A stretch of DNA of 64,000 nucleotides, taken from positions 146,229 through 210,228 of the forward strand of contig WNYE01000072.1 of assembly GCA_021396245.1 (NCBI GenBank), in the 5' to 3' direction. Shown here piece after piece: positions 1 through 10,396 of the stretch. Each line of letters opens with the position of its first letter. Position 1 is the stretch's first letter. The notes beneath the pieces were generated by a model. The model worked only from the letters and a program-made list of their open reading frames with translations. It had not been told where the DNA came from and searched no databases. The position numbers and the translations under genes are program-made. Source of the stretch: Sporothrix humicola. Taxonomy: Eukaryota > Ascomycota > Sordariomycetes > Ophiostomatales > Ophiostomataceae.

Positions 1-2
1 TG

Positions 3-881
3 GACCTGCACGCCGTCCCCGGCTCACAAAACGGCTGGAACCACTCTGGCCGCTCCGGCAAAATCAACTGGATCATCGGCACCGACGGCAGCACCAACGC
101 CCAGCGCTCCCTCGACATCCACAACCAGCTCTCCAAGTTCTTTGCCCAGGACCGCTACAAGAACGTCATTGCCTTTTACGGCCTGGTTAACGAGCCCGGC
201 ATCACCATCCCACAGAGCCAGCTGGCCGACTGGACCAACTCCGCCTTCAAGATTATTTCCGGCAACGGCGTCAAGGCCACCCAGGTGTTCAGTGAAGCTC
301 TGCGCGGTCTCCCGGCCTGGCAGGGCAACCTCCAGGGCCACGGCGACTCTCTGGTCATTGACGTCCACGAGTACACCATTTTCGACACCAACCTGATCGT
401 GTTCGACCACGCCAAGAAGGTCGACTTTGTCTGCTCCACGTTCGTCGGCCAGCTCGCCGACAGCATGTCCACCGGCTTCGGCCCGACGATGGTCGGCGAG
501 TGGTCCCAGGCCGACACCGACTGCGCCCAGTGGGTCAACGGTGTCGGCAACGGCGCCCGTTGGACCGGCAACTTTTCCGGCGAGGCCACACCCGCCTGTC
601 CCACCCAGGACTCCAAGTGCTCTTGCTCCATGGCCAACCAACCTGTCTCCAGCTACACCGACGACTACAAGGCGTTCTTGTTGACGTTCGCCCAGGCACA
701 AATGTCCGCCTACGAGACCGCCTGGGGCTGGTTCTACTGGACATGGAAGACCGAGAGTGCGCCGCTCTGGAGTTACCAGGCGGGACTGCAGGGTGGTTTT
801 ATGCCAAAGGTCGCGTATCAGCGGTCGTTTGACTGTGGTGGGAAGCAGCCGAGTTTTGGTAGTTTGCCGGAATACTATTAG
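3..881 (+). CDS. GH5 exo-beta-1,3-glucanase, 5' end missing
   Basis: This is the C-terminal 292 residues of a glycoside hydrolase family 5 (subfamily 9-like) exo-1,3-beta-glucanase; its start lies left of the window. The visible part opens with the DLHAVPGSQNG segment typical of this subfamily. The acid/base Glu is in LVNEPG (codon 192-194) and the nucleophile Glu in GEWSQ (codon 498-500), followed by the cysteine-containing QADTDCAQW stretch and an aromatic-rich WGWFYWTWK segment. Such enzymes are usually secreted and trim beta-1,3-glucan of the cell wall or of substrates. No intron is needed in the visible part. The reading frame closes at TAG 879-881. Family assignment is confident; the exact substrate and the presence of a signal peptide cannot be judged. 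Confidence 0.9.
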   Translation, partial: DLHAVPGSQNGWNHSGRSGKINWIIGTDGSTNAQRSLDIHNQLSKFFAQDRYKNVIAFYGLVNEPGITIPQSQLADWTNSAFKIISGNGVKATQVFSEALRGLPAWQGNLQGHGDSLVIDVHEYTIFDTNLIVFDHAKKVDFVCSTFVGQLADSMSTGFGPTMVGEWSQADTDCAQWVNGVGNGARWTGNFSGEATPACPTQDSKCSCSMANQPVSSYTDDYKAFLLTFAQAQMSAYETAWGWFYWTWKTESAPLWSYQAGLQGGFMPKVAYQRSFDCGGKQPSFGSLPEYY

Positions 882-2586
882 ACGGCGAGAGAAGAAGACG
901 GCGAAGCCGTCATCGCCGAAGGCGATATGATCCGTCGGAGACGATGTTAGTGCGCTGCAGGCGAAAGAAGCGCCGCAGGCGATAGCATCGCCAAAGGCGA
1001 TATGAACAGAACTACCACCATCACCTCCGCCTCCGGGTGGGCGGGCGGCTGGGGGAGGCGGAGGATCTCATACCAAGCCGAAGGCAATTTGAGGAGAGGA
1101 GAGGTCATCTGTCATGGAAAGACGGTGACGAGCATAAAATGGCGTTGGGTGTTTTCATTATCCTTTTTTTGATTTTCTTTGTTTACTTTTTCAGGGGCTC
1201 ACTTCTCCCGCTTTTGAAGATTTCTACTGATCCTTGTGTCTATCACGTTTCATAAGACCGGCGTCTACATTTCTTTTTTCTTTTTTCTTTGTTTTATCTT
1301 CTATCTTCTTTTCTATTTCTTAATTCTAATTGAATGACATCTTTTTTTTTTTAAATTGAAATCATATCTGAAATTGCAGTCAAGAGATGTGTATACTGCT
1401 GTTCTGATCCCATCATGGAAGACCTGCTTCCATGTTGAGACTCAAACGCATTTATTGGAGGAGTAAGCTTAATTTAGTCATTGTCTTCGAAAGAAATTAT
1501 GCCTATTTTGCTTAGTATTTTTGAGACATTATTTACTTAAGTTATCTTTCATTTGTTTTATTTTCCTAAACATTTTTTCTTGCGACAAAACAATTCGATT
1601 AAAGTAACACGCGACAGATAAATCGTTAAAAATCAAACTAAACAACTCAACGTAAAGACAAGGTGACTAATTTGAGTAAAGTCAATGTATCGAATCAAAA
1701 GAAATCACGGCAAAATCCGTTGAAATCAACGTTTGCCGCTATCATGCACCCTGGTGCAAGGACGACCCTTAAATGCCGAGGGCTGCCATACCATACGACG
1801 TCGATGTGCCTTGCTGAGATCTTTATCTCTTATCACGACATCATATCCCGACGCGTGACAATCACAGATAGGCATGCTGGATTGATGGGCAAAGTGTAGA
1901 AAATAGAGGTGAATGCTAGATCAAATACCGAGATACAACGATAGATATGAAAGTGGACGAGTGGACGTAAACTGGAATTTCAATTGCAGCAGTCAACTGG
2001 ACTAATTCATAATCCTATATTTTTATTTTGTCCATTTTTACTACCATGTCTGTTATCTGGAATGTGGGCTAAATAGCAGACGTGTATTAAAGAAAGATAA
2101 GCGGGCCGCAGCCACGCCTTTGTACTGAAAAGTGTAGGTTGTAAGTGTAAAAGACACTAAAAACAGATAAGGAAATTGAAACCACCACCATCCAGCCCAA
2201 TCATCCTCTGCTCTCCTCTTGCTTTTCTTTCCTTTTCTTTTGATATCACTCCCTAAATAGACCAAACCAAGGGTATTGTTCCACGGGTAATTCCACCAGA
2301 TGTAATGCGCTCCTTCCAAATGTGTCGTTTGACAAGCGTTCTCAAAATGCTCCTTCCCTTCCTCGAATGCTCCTTCCAAATGTGTAGACGTAGACACGTG
2401 CGTCGGGACAAGCCGACGCACCAAGTCACATGGCACCAACCACACATCATCACCACACCCACCACAACACCCCGACCATATCCCGATATCCCATATCACT
2501 CCTCACCGTATCAACTCACCCCCTTTCCTCTTCCACCCCTACCGACCTTATCTGACGGAAGATGCCGCCAAAAGATCCCAGCCACC
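882..2586. other. Intergenic region, no gene recognised
   Basis: This 1.7 kb lies between two convergent genes. The first 150 bases are GC-rich and hold a 20-base direct repeat, CATCGCC(G/A)AAGGCGATATGA, at 911-930 and 986-1005. From about 1140 to 2100 the sequence is AT-rich with T runs and no convincing ORF. At 2311-2325 and 2371-2385 a 15-base direct repeat occurs 60 bp apart, followed by a near-perfect 24-base palindrome (2398-2421). No coding function is supported. Confidence 0.6.
2398..2421. repeat. Inverted repeat with 9-bp arms
   Basis: The arms GTGCGTCGG (2398-2406) and CCGACGCAC (2413-2421) are perfect reverse complements around the 6-base spacer GACAAG. The core is CGG-N6-CCG. It lies about 165 bp beyond the stop codon of the sugar transporter, in convergent intergenic DNA. 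It could be a hairpin in the 3' region or a Zn2Cys6-type site. Confidence 0.75.
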
Positions 2587-4329
2587 TTACATCACCTGCA
2601 GCTTGGTGTCCTTCTCGACGTTGTCGTTATTGGAGTTGCTGCCTGAGTCGGCCTCGATGACGCCGCCGTCGGGCGTGTTCTCGCCGTCAATGTGTGTGAG
2701 TTGCATAGCGACCTTGTCGTTGAAGACACCGTTGATTTCTTCGAGACTTAAGGCCTTGGTCTCGGGGCAGAAGAAGTAGATGAGGACGACGTTGATGGAC
2801 GGCAGGATGATGAACAGCAGGTAATACTTCCAGCCGATGGTGGCGAAGCCGGTGGCGGACGACTCGAGGAAGGGAAGGGTCGACAGGAAGAAGATGGCCA
2901 TGCACCAGCCCATGCCCTTGGCGCGGATGTGCGTTGGGAAGATCTCGGAGCCGTAAACGTAAATGGTCGTATCCACAAAACCGCCGTAGAAGACGATAAA
3001 GCCGAACAGCATGGCGACGCCGGCAGCCAGGGCCGACTTGTTGGAGGAGCCACCGTAGTTGGCGACGATGGCGGCCTCGACAATCGTGAAGACGACGCAG
3101 CCGCTCATGCCGATCACTAGTCGTGCGTGAGTAGTAATTCAAAAGATGGGAAAGGTAGGGGGTGACTCACTCATAGACTTGACACGACCCAGCTTGTCGA
3201 GGAAGTAGGCATTGGTAAAGTTGCCGACGCAGGCGAGAGTGATCCAGCCGGCCGACAGGAGGAGGGACTGCGTGTTGTTGAAGCCCAGACCGGCCACCAG
3301 TGTCACAATGTTCGAGTAAATGACAATGGCGCCGTTGGCCTGCGACGCCCACATAACCAGCGCGCCGATCAGCGTCCGCTTGCGGAAGTGCGGGCGCGTA
3401 AACAGGTCGACGTAGCCGACCTCGCCGTACGTGGCCTTGTCGAGCTCGATCTGCTGCGTGATCTGGGCAAATTCGCGGTGCGCAAAGCTCTGGGCCGGGT
3501 CCTTGGGGTCAAAGTGCAGGCGGCTCAGGATGGCCCACGCCTCGTCCTTGCGGCCGTTGGAGACGACTGCACGTCTGGTTAGTGACAATGATACAGGGGG
3601 AGTATTCAAATGGAATGTAAGGGGGAGGACAGGGAGACCTACGCCATCTCGGCGACTCAGGGAGCCACTTGACAAACAGCAACACTAGCAGAGGCCACAG
3701 AGCCTGCAGCGACAGAGGGAACCGCCAGTTGAATGCCGCGCTCGCCGCAAAGTAGCTGCCGACACCGACCCAGGCGGCCAGCGTGTAGCCAATCAGGAAG
3801 AAGGCGCCGTGCTGGCCGACGAGCAGACCGCGCGTCGCCGGAGGAGCGACCTCGGCAATGTAGATGGGGACCAGCGTGACACACATCGAGCCCGAGAAAC
3901 CCGTGACAAAACGCGCTGCCAAGAACATGCCAATGTGCACCGAGCCGGCCTGCAGAGCACCGCCGACAATGTTGATCAGGGCAGCCACCACCAGCGCAGG
4001 ACGACGGCCATAGCGGTCGCAGAGCCAGCCGACAAATAGAGCGCCAAAGATGGCGCCGGCCGAGAACAGGCCAAAAACAGTGCCGATGATCTGGTTGCTG
4101 TACTTGTACTTGGCGGCTTCGGCAGGGGACGTCGTCAGGTCAAAGTAGGCGTACCAGCTGGCCTGGCCGACCGTCGTCGAGATAATACTGAAATCGTAGC
4201 CGTACGTGATACTGCCAAGGCAGAGAGACAGGGCGATCTAGGGGTGAGGGTGAGCAAAATGATGATAATGAGTGGAGATGGTGATGTACTTACGGCGAGG
4301 TTCGCCCACGAGAACCGGGAGCTGCTCAT
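2587..4329 (-). CDS. MFS sugar transporter (sugar porter family)
   Basis: The model has four exons (4329-4294, 4237-3643, 3566-3171, 3116-2587), introns of 56, 76 and 54 nt, and encodes 518 residues, normal for a 12-TM fungal hexose/disaccharide permease. Visible sugar-porter marks are DRYGRRP in the loop after TM2, PESPRW after TM6 and PETKALSLEEI after TM12. The start chosen (MSSSRF, ATG 4329-4327) gives a short cytosolic N-terminus and joins in frame to the second exon, where IALSLCLGSITYGYDFS begins TM1. A TATATATG-like element lies about 175 bp upstream. The C-tail is acidic and Asn/Ser-rich. It presumably imports a sugar across the plasma membrane by H+ symport; the sugar is unknown. 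The PRW|L intron is also found in the transporter at 24813-26677, suggesting relatedness. Confidence 0.92.
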
Positions 4330-6303
4330 GTTGACGGGCAGGCGAGTGATGTTGTTGGTGATGTTTACAATGTTGATATTAAAGAGGGATGGTGATGATA
4401 TATTGTCGTGATGTTGTCTGTGTCGACTGGCAAACGAAGCCAAGAGCGTGTGGTTGTGATTGTTTACTTTTTTATTTTCCGGAATGTCGACGGCATCAGG
4501 GTCATATATACATTTCTCCCTTGAACTCAAAAGGGTCAAGCATCTCACGACGAGGCTCAAAACAGACAAGCAATCTCACAACAATGCCCGATTAGGAAGA
4601 GTTTCTTTTTGCGTTTACACTTTTTCGTCTTCTTTGCCGTTTCCTTTGATATTCTCCTCCTCTGGCTTCCCCTCAAACAGCAAGCATATCGGTGTGTGTC
4701 GGTTTGCCCTCCGAGAGCAGCAATCAGGATCAGCAGAAACAGGACCGTAATCATAATCACGACTAGCACAGCAATTATAATACCTATCCCATCGTGACTA
4801 TCGACGACGCATGTCGGCAGAGAAATGCATCTGATCAGACTATCGAATTTCTGTTCTAGTCTCGGCAGGCAGACAGACATTACAGGTGGCAGGCATTGAC
4901 AAACATTGGGTATTGTTTGATTGGAGTCATTCTGCACGTAGACAGACAATATGAAGCATCCCATACACTGATACGACATGCCAAGCTAAACAAGACAGAT
5001 ATGGATCCATCCCGACCCTGTGTCTGACTCCAGCCTTTGAATCCAGACCCTGGTTGAGTCCATTCTGGTAGTCTGAATGCTTGTCTTTCTTTGATTGTTA
5101 TTCTACGTCTCGACAACACAACGCGGGGGAGACATGAAATGGGACTACAAAAGAGACATGAAAATGCCGATCAAGAGCCCGTGATCGGGTGTTATCGTGT
5201 TTTTGCACACAACATCGCTCCGACCCCAGACTGACCACACTCGAGAGAGACTAAAGGTTGCTCGATAAATGTCTGAAAATGTCTGAAATTGCATAAAGCT
5301 TGTCGACCTCGCTCCGACCCCAGCCTAAAAAGGGTCAAGCGATGGTCAAGCGACGGGGGCTTGCCGACCCCAGAGCCAAGCTTGTGGGAAAACATTGACT
5401 GTCGGAGTTGTGTAGCGGTGGAGACTGTCCATATCAGACGACTGTCTCTGTTATTTTCTATTTCTTTTTCCTTTCCCTTATTTTTACTTTTTTTCTCCCC
5501 CCTAACTCCCTCCCTGCTCGAGCGGGGTATCCGATACTGTACGTGTTGGGCGTAGATCTTATAGTAGCCTATCGAGGGTCGGTGGCCAATACGAATAGGG
5601 TCAGATTATTCTTTCTTTTTCTTGTTCCAGTTCGTTTTGTTTTACTTTTTTCAGTTTCCCCAAAGTGGCCCATCCCCCTATCCTATCCTTCTAGATAGAC
5701 ATCACACGATAGGATATGACTTTTTACACACAGCTTATTTTCGTTTCAAGGCATATTTGGCATTATTGACTATATCTAGACTGTCATTTTGTGACCGTGA
5801 TCCTGTGGTTTTCGTGATTCCTGTGATGCTACCCGATCTAATCATTCTCTGCCGAGTCCATCATGCAAAACGGATGCACGATGGTGATTCTGCATATCCG
5901 TTTCCAAATCAGGATTGTGAGGTGAAAATACAGGCAGTCAAAATCAAACAAAAGAAGGAAAACAATCAAATCAACAATCAACATCTGCATGACTACCAAA
6001 TCTGTCTACTCCGGAATCTACCTCTGAATGCCTCCCGTATGCATCTGAACCCCTGACTACCGTCTATTCTGAAGACTAAGCTGGCCCGCGGAGATTGTGC
6101 ATGCAATGACATCCTAATCTATGCCAACAAAGAGTCAGACAGGAAACAAAAAATCAAGAACAAGGAAATCAAAAACAGGAAATCAAAGAAAATCAAACAA
6201 GAACAAGAAAAACAAAATCAACATCCTGCAATCTCATCTCCACCCCCTCAATATCCCTGTTTATGAACGGTCTCCTATCTACATCTCTGTCTAGCCGGTC
6301 ATT
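4330..6303. other. Intergenic region, no gene recognised
   Basis: About 2 kb lie upstream of the sugar transporter and downstream of the aldoxime dehydratase gene. Only short ORFs without recognisable features are present. The part nearest 4330 should hold the transporter promoter. GCTCCGACCCCAG occurs twice (about 5217 and 5312). The stretch 6140-6240 is strongly A-rich on the + strand and probably belongs to the 3' region of the aldoxime dehydratase gene. Confidence 0.55.
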
Positions 6304-7653
6304 CTACTGAAAGGCAGGATGGTCGCGGTAACCCAGAAAGCCAGAGCCCTCGTAGCAACCAATGTACTCGGCCTCCATGCCTTGGCTCTTCAGGACGCCC
6401 AAGTCCACCCACAGCAGAATGTCCCCGTCAATCATGTCGCCACCGGGCCCATAGGCCTCCATAAACTTGCGCCGCAGCTTCAGGTGGCTGCTGTAGCGCC
6501 GGCCAATGCGCTCCATCCAGGCCATGTCCTGGAAGAAGATGACCTGGGCTAAGCGGTTGTGCTGCAGGGCGAGTGGGAGGCGCTTGTCGCTGGTGCCAAA
6601 GTCGGTGGACCGCATTGGGCCGCTGCTGGGGTCGTGGTACATGCGGGCCTGCACGACGCCATCAGACTCCAGAGAAGAATGCACGGTGGCGGCCTGGATC
6701 CACTCGTTGTAGTGGTCCTCAAAGTTCTCGAACCAGTACTCGCGCTCACGCTTGCCCATGGCTGAGCGGTCCTGGCCTTCGACGACGCAGCACAGGTTGT
6801 CTGGGAACTTGGTCATGGTAATCCGGTGGGGGACAATCGTGGGGGAGAAGGCGTGCACAGTGGACGTCTTTGAGGCTGGGGCTTTTGCAGGGCATGTCGC
6901 CTCAGTGTCTGTCTTTGTCTCTGTCGGACCGACCCGAAAGGGGCAGCCGTTCTTGGTCGTCGCCTCTACCTCACCCTCCTTCTTCTCTCCCTCTTTATTG
7001 TCGCTACCGCCGGCATAACCACTGTCGGCGCTGCTGCTTCTGCTAAGGGTTTCCCCTTCAACCGTCTTCTCCTTCTTGTCAACCCAGTTGGCAGAAAGTC
7101 TGTCCGTCTCAGTTGACGCCGTCAGACGGTCACGGTAGGCGCCCCAGTAGCCCGTCTTCTCGCCGAGCGGACACAGGCTGCCGACGTGCCCGAACCCGTT
7201 GGCCGTCGCCTTGTTCGTCTCGAACATGCTGCGGCCGTCGTGGAACACGGTCGTCTCCCGCCAGAAGCCGGCGTCCGCGGAGGGCAGGGAGTTCCAAAAC
7301 TCCTGCACCGGCGGGCTGGTCCACCAGGCCTGGAAGTCGGCTTCAGACTGCCAGTACGTCAGCCAGGCGTAGCCGCGGGGGACGGGCGTGTCTGCACTGA
7401 AAGTGGACTCGGGGGTCGAAGTTCCACTGCCGGACTTGGCCTGACCCAAAGGAGTCTCTCCCGTGGACGACGCCGCAAGCACACTGACTTCCTCCTGCTC
7501 GTACTCGTCGACGGGCACGCCGGCCGACTTGATGAGGTCCGAGAACGTGGCGATGCGCTGCTTCTTGTCGTCGGACGGCGTCGGGCCATGGTACTGGCAG
7601 CCAAACGTCGACATGACGAAAGCCTTTGTCGGGTGGAACTTGGCGGCGAGCAT
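6304..7653 (-). CDS. Heme-containing aldoxime dehydratase (phenylacetaldoxime dehydratase family)
   Basis: This single-exon gene encodes 449 residues. The family is a b-type heme lyase that dehydrates aldoximes (R-CH=N-OH) to nitriles in the cytosol. Family-like segments are FGCQYHGP near the N-terminus, YAWLTYWQSEADFQAWW (95-111), FWRETTVFHDGRSMFETN (130-147), GYWGAYRDR (168-176), LCCVVEGQD (287-295) and the His-containing C-terminal half (H365, H390). The GYWGxxRDR block corresponds to the region holding the catalytic Arg of bacterial enzymes. The protein is longer than the roughly 350-370 residue family norm because of two low-complexity inserts, about 60-90 (Ser/Thr/Gly) and about 180-268 (Lys/Glu/Thr/Ser). 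The ATG at 7653 gives an N-terminus leading straight into the conserved FGCQY block. The divergent neighbour is a nitrilase, which would consume the product. Family is confident; natural substrate is not known. Confidence 0.88.
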   Translation of the reverse strand: MLAAKFHPTKAFVMSTFGCQYHGPTPSDDKKQRIATFSDLIKSAGVPVDEYEQEEVSVLAASSTGETPLGQAKSGSGTSTPESTFSADTPVPRGYAWLTYWQSEADFQAWWTSPPVQEFWNSLPSADAGFWRETTVFHDGRSMFETNKATANGFGHVGSLCPLGEKTGYWGAYRDRLTASTETDRLSANWVDKKEKTVEGETLSRSSSADSGYAGGSDNKEGEKKEGEVEATTKNGCPFRVGPTETKTDTEATCPAKAPASKTSTVHAFSPTIVPHRITMTKFPDNLCCVVEGQDRSAMGKREREYWFENFEDHYNEWIQAATVHSSLESDGVVQARMYHDPSSGPMRSTDFGTSDKRLPLALQHNRLAQVIFFQDMAWMERIGRRYSSHLKLRRKFMEAYGPGGDMIDGDILLWVDLGVLKSQGMEAEYIGCYEGSGFLGYRDHPAFQ

Positions 7654-9377
7654 GGTGGTGGTGAGTGATGGTAAAATGATATGATGATGTGATGATGTGA
7701 TGTGGGTTTGTCAAAGAGAGGAATGATGTTTGGAATGGTCGTGTGACCAGACGTGGAGATGTCGACAATGGAGGTCAACAAGGGAACAAGGTCTGTAAGT
7801 CTGTGACTGTCTGCAAGACAATGGTGATCCTGATTATGATGGAGAAAATAGAATAAACAATTAAAGGTAAAATTGTTTTAAAAAATGGTTAAAAAGGACA
7901 GGGACCAAAAGGGAAAGGACTTGTAGACAAGTGACAGCAAGTAGAACGACAATGATTTCAAACCCGCATGTCCATATCTGGGGAAGCGGAGATCACGGCG
8001 TTTGATGTGTTGTGTGTCGTGTGTCTATCAGAGGATATCAAGGCTCGGGAGAGGGGAAATGACAAGTCAAGCAAACAATACGAAAGGCAAACACCGACCC
8101 CGATGCACAGCCAGAATGGGTCGGTATCGGACCGGGTGGGATAGGCCATGTTGACAAAGGCCGCCATGCAGTGTATCAATGGCACAAAATTAATGGCCAC
8201 AACAAATGTCAGAAATATCAAAATCCGGGGTAGACTGGGCCAGGGGAATTCACGGCACATTTCGCCCTGCTGCCCTATCGAGAAGCTACGTTGGTATTCC
8301 GACGACGATTCCGACTGTTTGCCTCTAAAATTGTTTATAATTTATCTATTTTGATACGACACGATAGGGAGACGCGTGGGAGCTGCAACTCAGTTACCAA
8401 GAAAAGCAAGAGGAAGGTAAACGGTCGGGGTGTGGTAGAAAGACTGCAGTTAGTCTACCGAAGGTGTGGCAGAATGGCAGGAAAGGGTGGCAGAACGTCC
8501 CCAAAACAGTTAAGAATGACAGGAAAAATACAGCCTGCCTCCCCCCAAGGCAATGCAAGACTAGGAGATCGGACCGTAGTGCGACATTCTGGCCAATGGC
8601 ATTGCACGGATTCTGGAGATAGGTGTGGTTTTTTGCGGGGTATGGCCCGAGACAAGGGGGGACTGCCGATGGGGGGAGGTGTTTGGTGGTGTTAGTGGAG
8701 ACAGAATGAGAGACAAAGAAGGCGGTGATGGTTGGTCAGTATGCTGGTGAGCTAGGTGAGCTAGTGAGGCAGCTTTATCACTATCGGGAAAGATGCGGCC
8801 GACATGAGGAGATTCCTGTCAGAACAATTTACTTTGGAGGCACAACAGGCGAGTCAGTCGGAGAACCCCGCTCGAGATGGAGCTAAGAGCCATTGAACAG
8901 CTAGAGTAATGAACAATGATAGCTCAACATAGCTCCTCGGGCGACACGGCAGGTGTTGTGGAAATATTACGAATCCTGCGTCGTATCAGGGGCCGATGGT
9001 GTGTGTTAACGGAAAGAAAAATAAAGAAAAATAGGAATAGGAAACGGAAAAGGTAAATTGGGGTCGGAACGAGTCTTGGTGCGATGTCGAGAATCGGCCA
9101 AAGGGCGGGTGATGTCTTGGAGATAGTCTTGAGGGGGTCCTAAAAGGTAATCTTGAGAGGATCCCAAAGAACCCCAACGTAGACCCCAACTCGTCGTGAT
9201 GAATATATAAGAGATCGAGGGAACGGTATCAACATCTTCTGGTCATCACCATCATCATCACACTCTTCACTCAACCAACACTTATTCTTTACCTTTACTA
9301 CCCTCAAAACGTCTCCTCTATACAACCTCTTTGGCCTCTTGCCCATTGGCCAATCTCCTCCCTCTCAAAAGTCCAAA
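7654..9377. promoter_or_regulatory. Divergent promoter between aldoxime dehydratase and nitrilase
   Basis: This 1.7 kb separates the start codons of the two divergently transcribed pathway genes and must hold both promoters. No gene is convincing inside it. The nonamer ATCGGACCG (CGG-N1-CCG) occurs twice, at 8126-8134 and 8568-8576, and is a candidate Zn2Cys6 site. The nitrilase side has a TATA box and a pyrimidine/CA-rich leader. Which regulator acts here is not shown by the sequence. Confidence 0.6.
9204..9210 (+). promoter_or_regulatory. TATA box of the nitrilase gene
   Basis: TATATAA lies 168 bp upstream of the nitrilase ATG and is followed by a CA/CT-rich stretch (about 9238-9375) typical of fungal 5' leaders. 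Confidence 0.55.
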
Positions 9378-10396
9378 ATGCCTGCCGAGAAGAACACCAA
9401 GGTCCGCATCGCCGCCGTCCAGGCCGAGCCCGCGTGGAACGACCTGCAGGCCGGCGTGGCCAAGACCATTGCCATCATCAAGGAGGCCGGCGAGAAGGGC
9501 GCCAATGTTGTCGGCTTCCCCGAGGTCTTTATTCCTGGCTATCCCTGGTGGGTACTCTCTTAACATTCTAATCTACCTGCCCTCACTAACAACGCAGGAG
9601 CATCTGGGGCAACTCAATCGCCGACAATGCCGAGTTCATGAACGAGTACTTCCGCAACTCGCTCGAGAAGGAGTCGCCAGAGATGGAGCGCATCAAGGCG
9701 GCGGTCCGCGAGGCCGGCGTCTTTATCGTCCTGGGCTACAGCGAGCGCTACCGCGGCACGCTCTACATTGCGCAGTCCTTCATCGACCCCACCGGCACGA
9801 TCGTCAACCACCGCCGCAAGATCAAGCCCACGCACGTCGAGCGCGGCTACTGGGGCGACGGCCAAGCCGAGTCGCTCAAGGGCACCGTCCAGACGCAGTT
9901 TGGCAAGGTCAGCGGCCTCAACTGCTGGGAGCACACGCAGACGCTGCTGCGCTACTACCAGTACTCGCAGGACACGGACATCCACGTCGCCTCGTGGCCG
10001 CTCATCTGGGACCAGCCCACCGACGAGTGGGTCTACCACATCACGCCCGAGGCCAGCAACCGTTTTAGCCAAGTCATGGCCATGGAGGGCGCCTGCTTCG
10101 TCATGACGTGCACCCAGGTTTTGTCTGAAAAGGGCAAGATCCGCTGCATGCTCCAGGACTTTGACTACGCCAAGGCCGGCTCCGGCGGCTTCACTATGAT
10201 CTACGGGCCGGACGGCCGCGAGCTGAGCCAGCCGATTGATCCCGGTGTCGAGACCATTGTCTACGCCGACGTCGACCTGCTCGACCGCATCAAGGCCAAG
10301 CAGAACCTCGACATTGTCGGCCACTACTCGCGCCCGGATCTCCTGAGCCTGCGCGTTACGACTGAGCCCGCCACCGTCGTGCACTTCAAGAACTAG
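9378..10396 (+). CDS. Nitrilase (carbon-nitrogen hydrolase), probably aliphatic/arylacetonitrilase
   Basis: The model has two exons (9378-9547 and 9598-10396; a 50-nt intron ending CACTAACAACGCAG) and encodes 322 residues. Nitrilases hydrolyse nitriles to carboxylic acids and ammonia without releasing the amide. The Glu-Lys-Cys triad is visible: E49 in VGFPEVFIPGYPW, K131 in HRRKIKPTHVER, and C166 in GLNCWEH. The CWEH form and PTHVERGYWGDG are those of true nitrilases rather than amidases of the superfamily. The splice joins CCCTG to GAGCATC, restoring PWSIWG. It starts 1.7 kb from, and divergent to, the aldoxime dehydratase gene, so the two enzymes form a two-step route aldoxime to nitrile to acid. 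A likely role is catabolism or detoxification of plant- or microbe-derived aldoximes and nitriles. Family is certain; substrate is inferred. Confidence 0.93.

Noticed and set aside
9614..10384. Long antisense frame opposite the nitrilase, and similar ones opposite P450 (48688-49905), GH3 (58828-59478), GH5 (24-701) and the esterase (27611-28318).
   Set aside because: These are shadows of GC-rich third-position codon bias on the coding strand; they have no motifs and overlap well-supported genes entirely.
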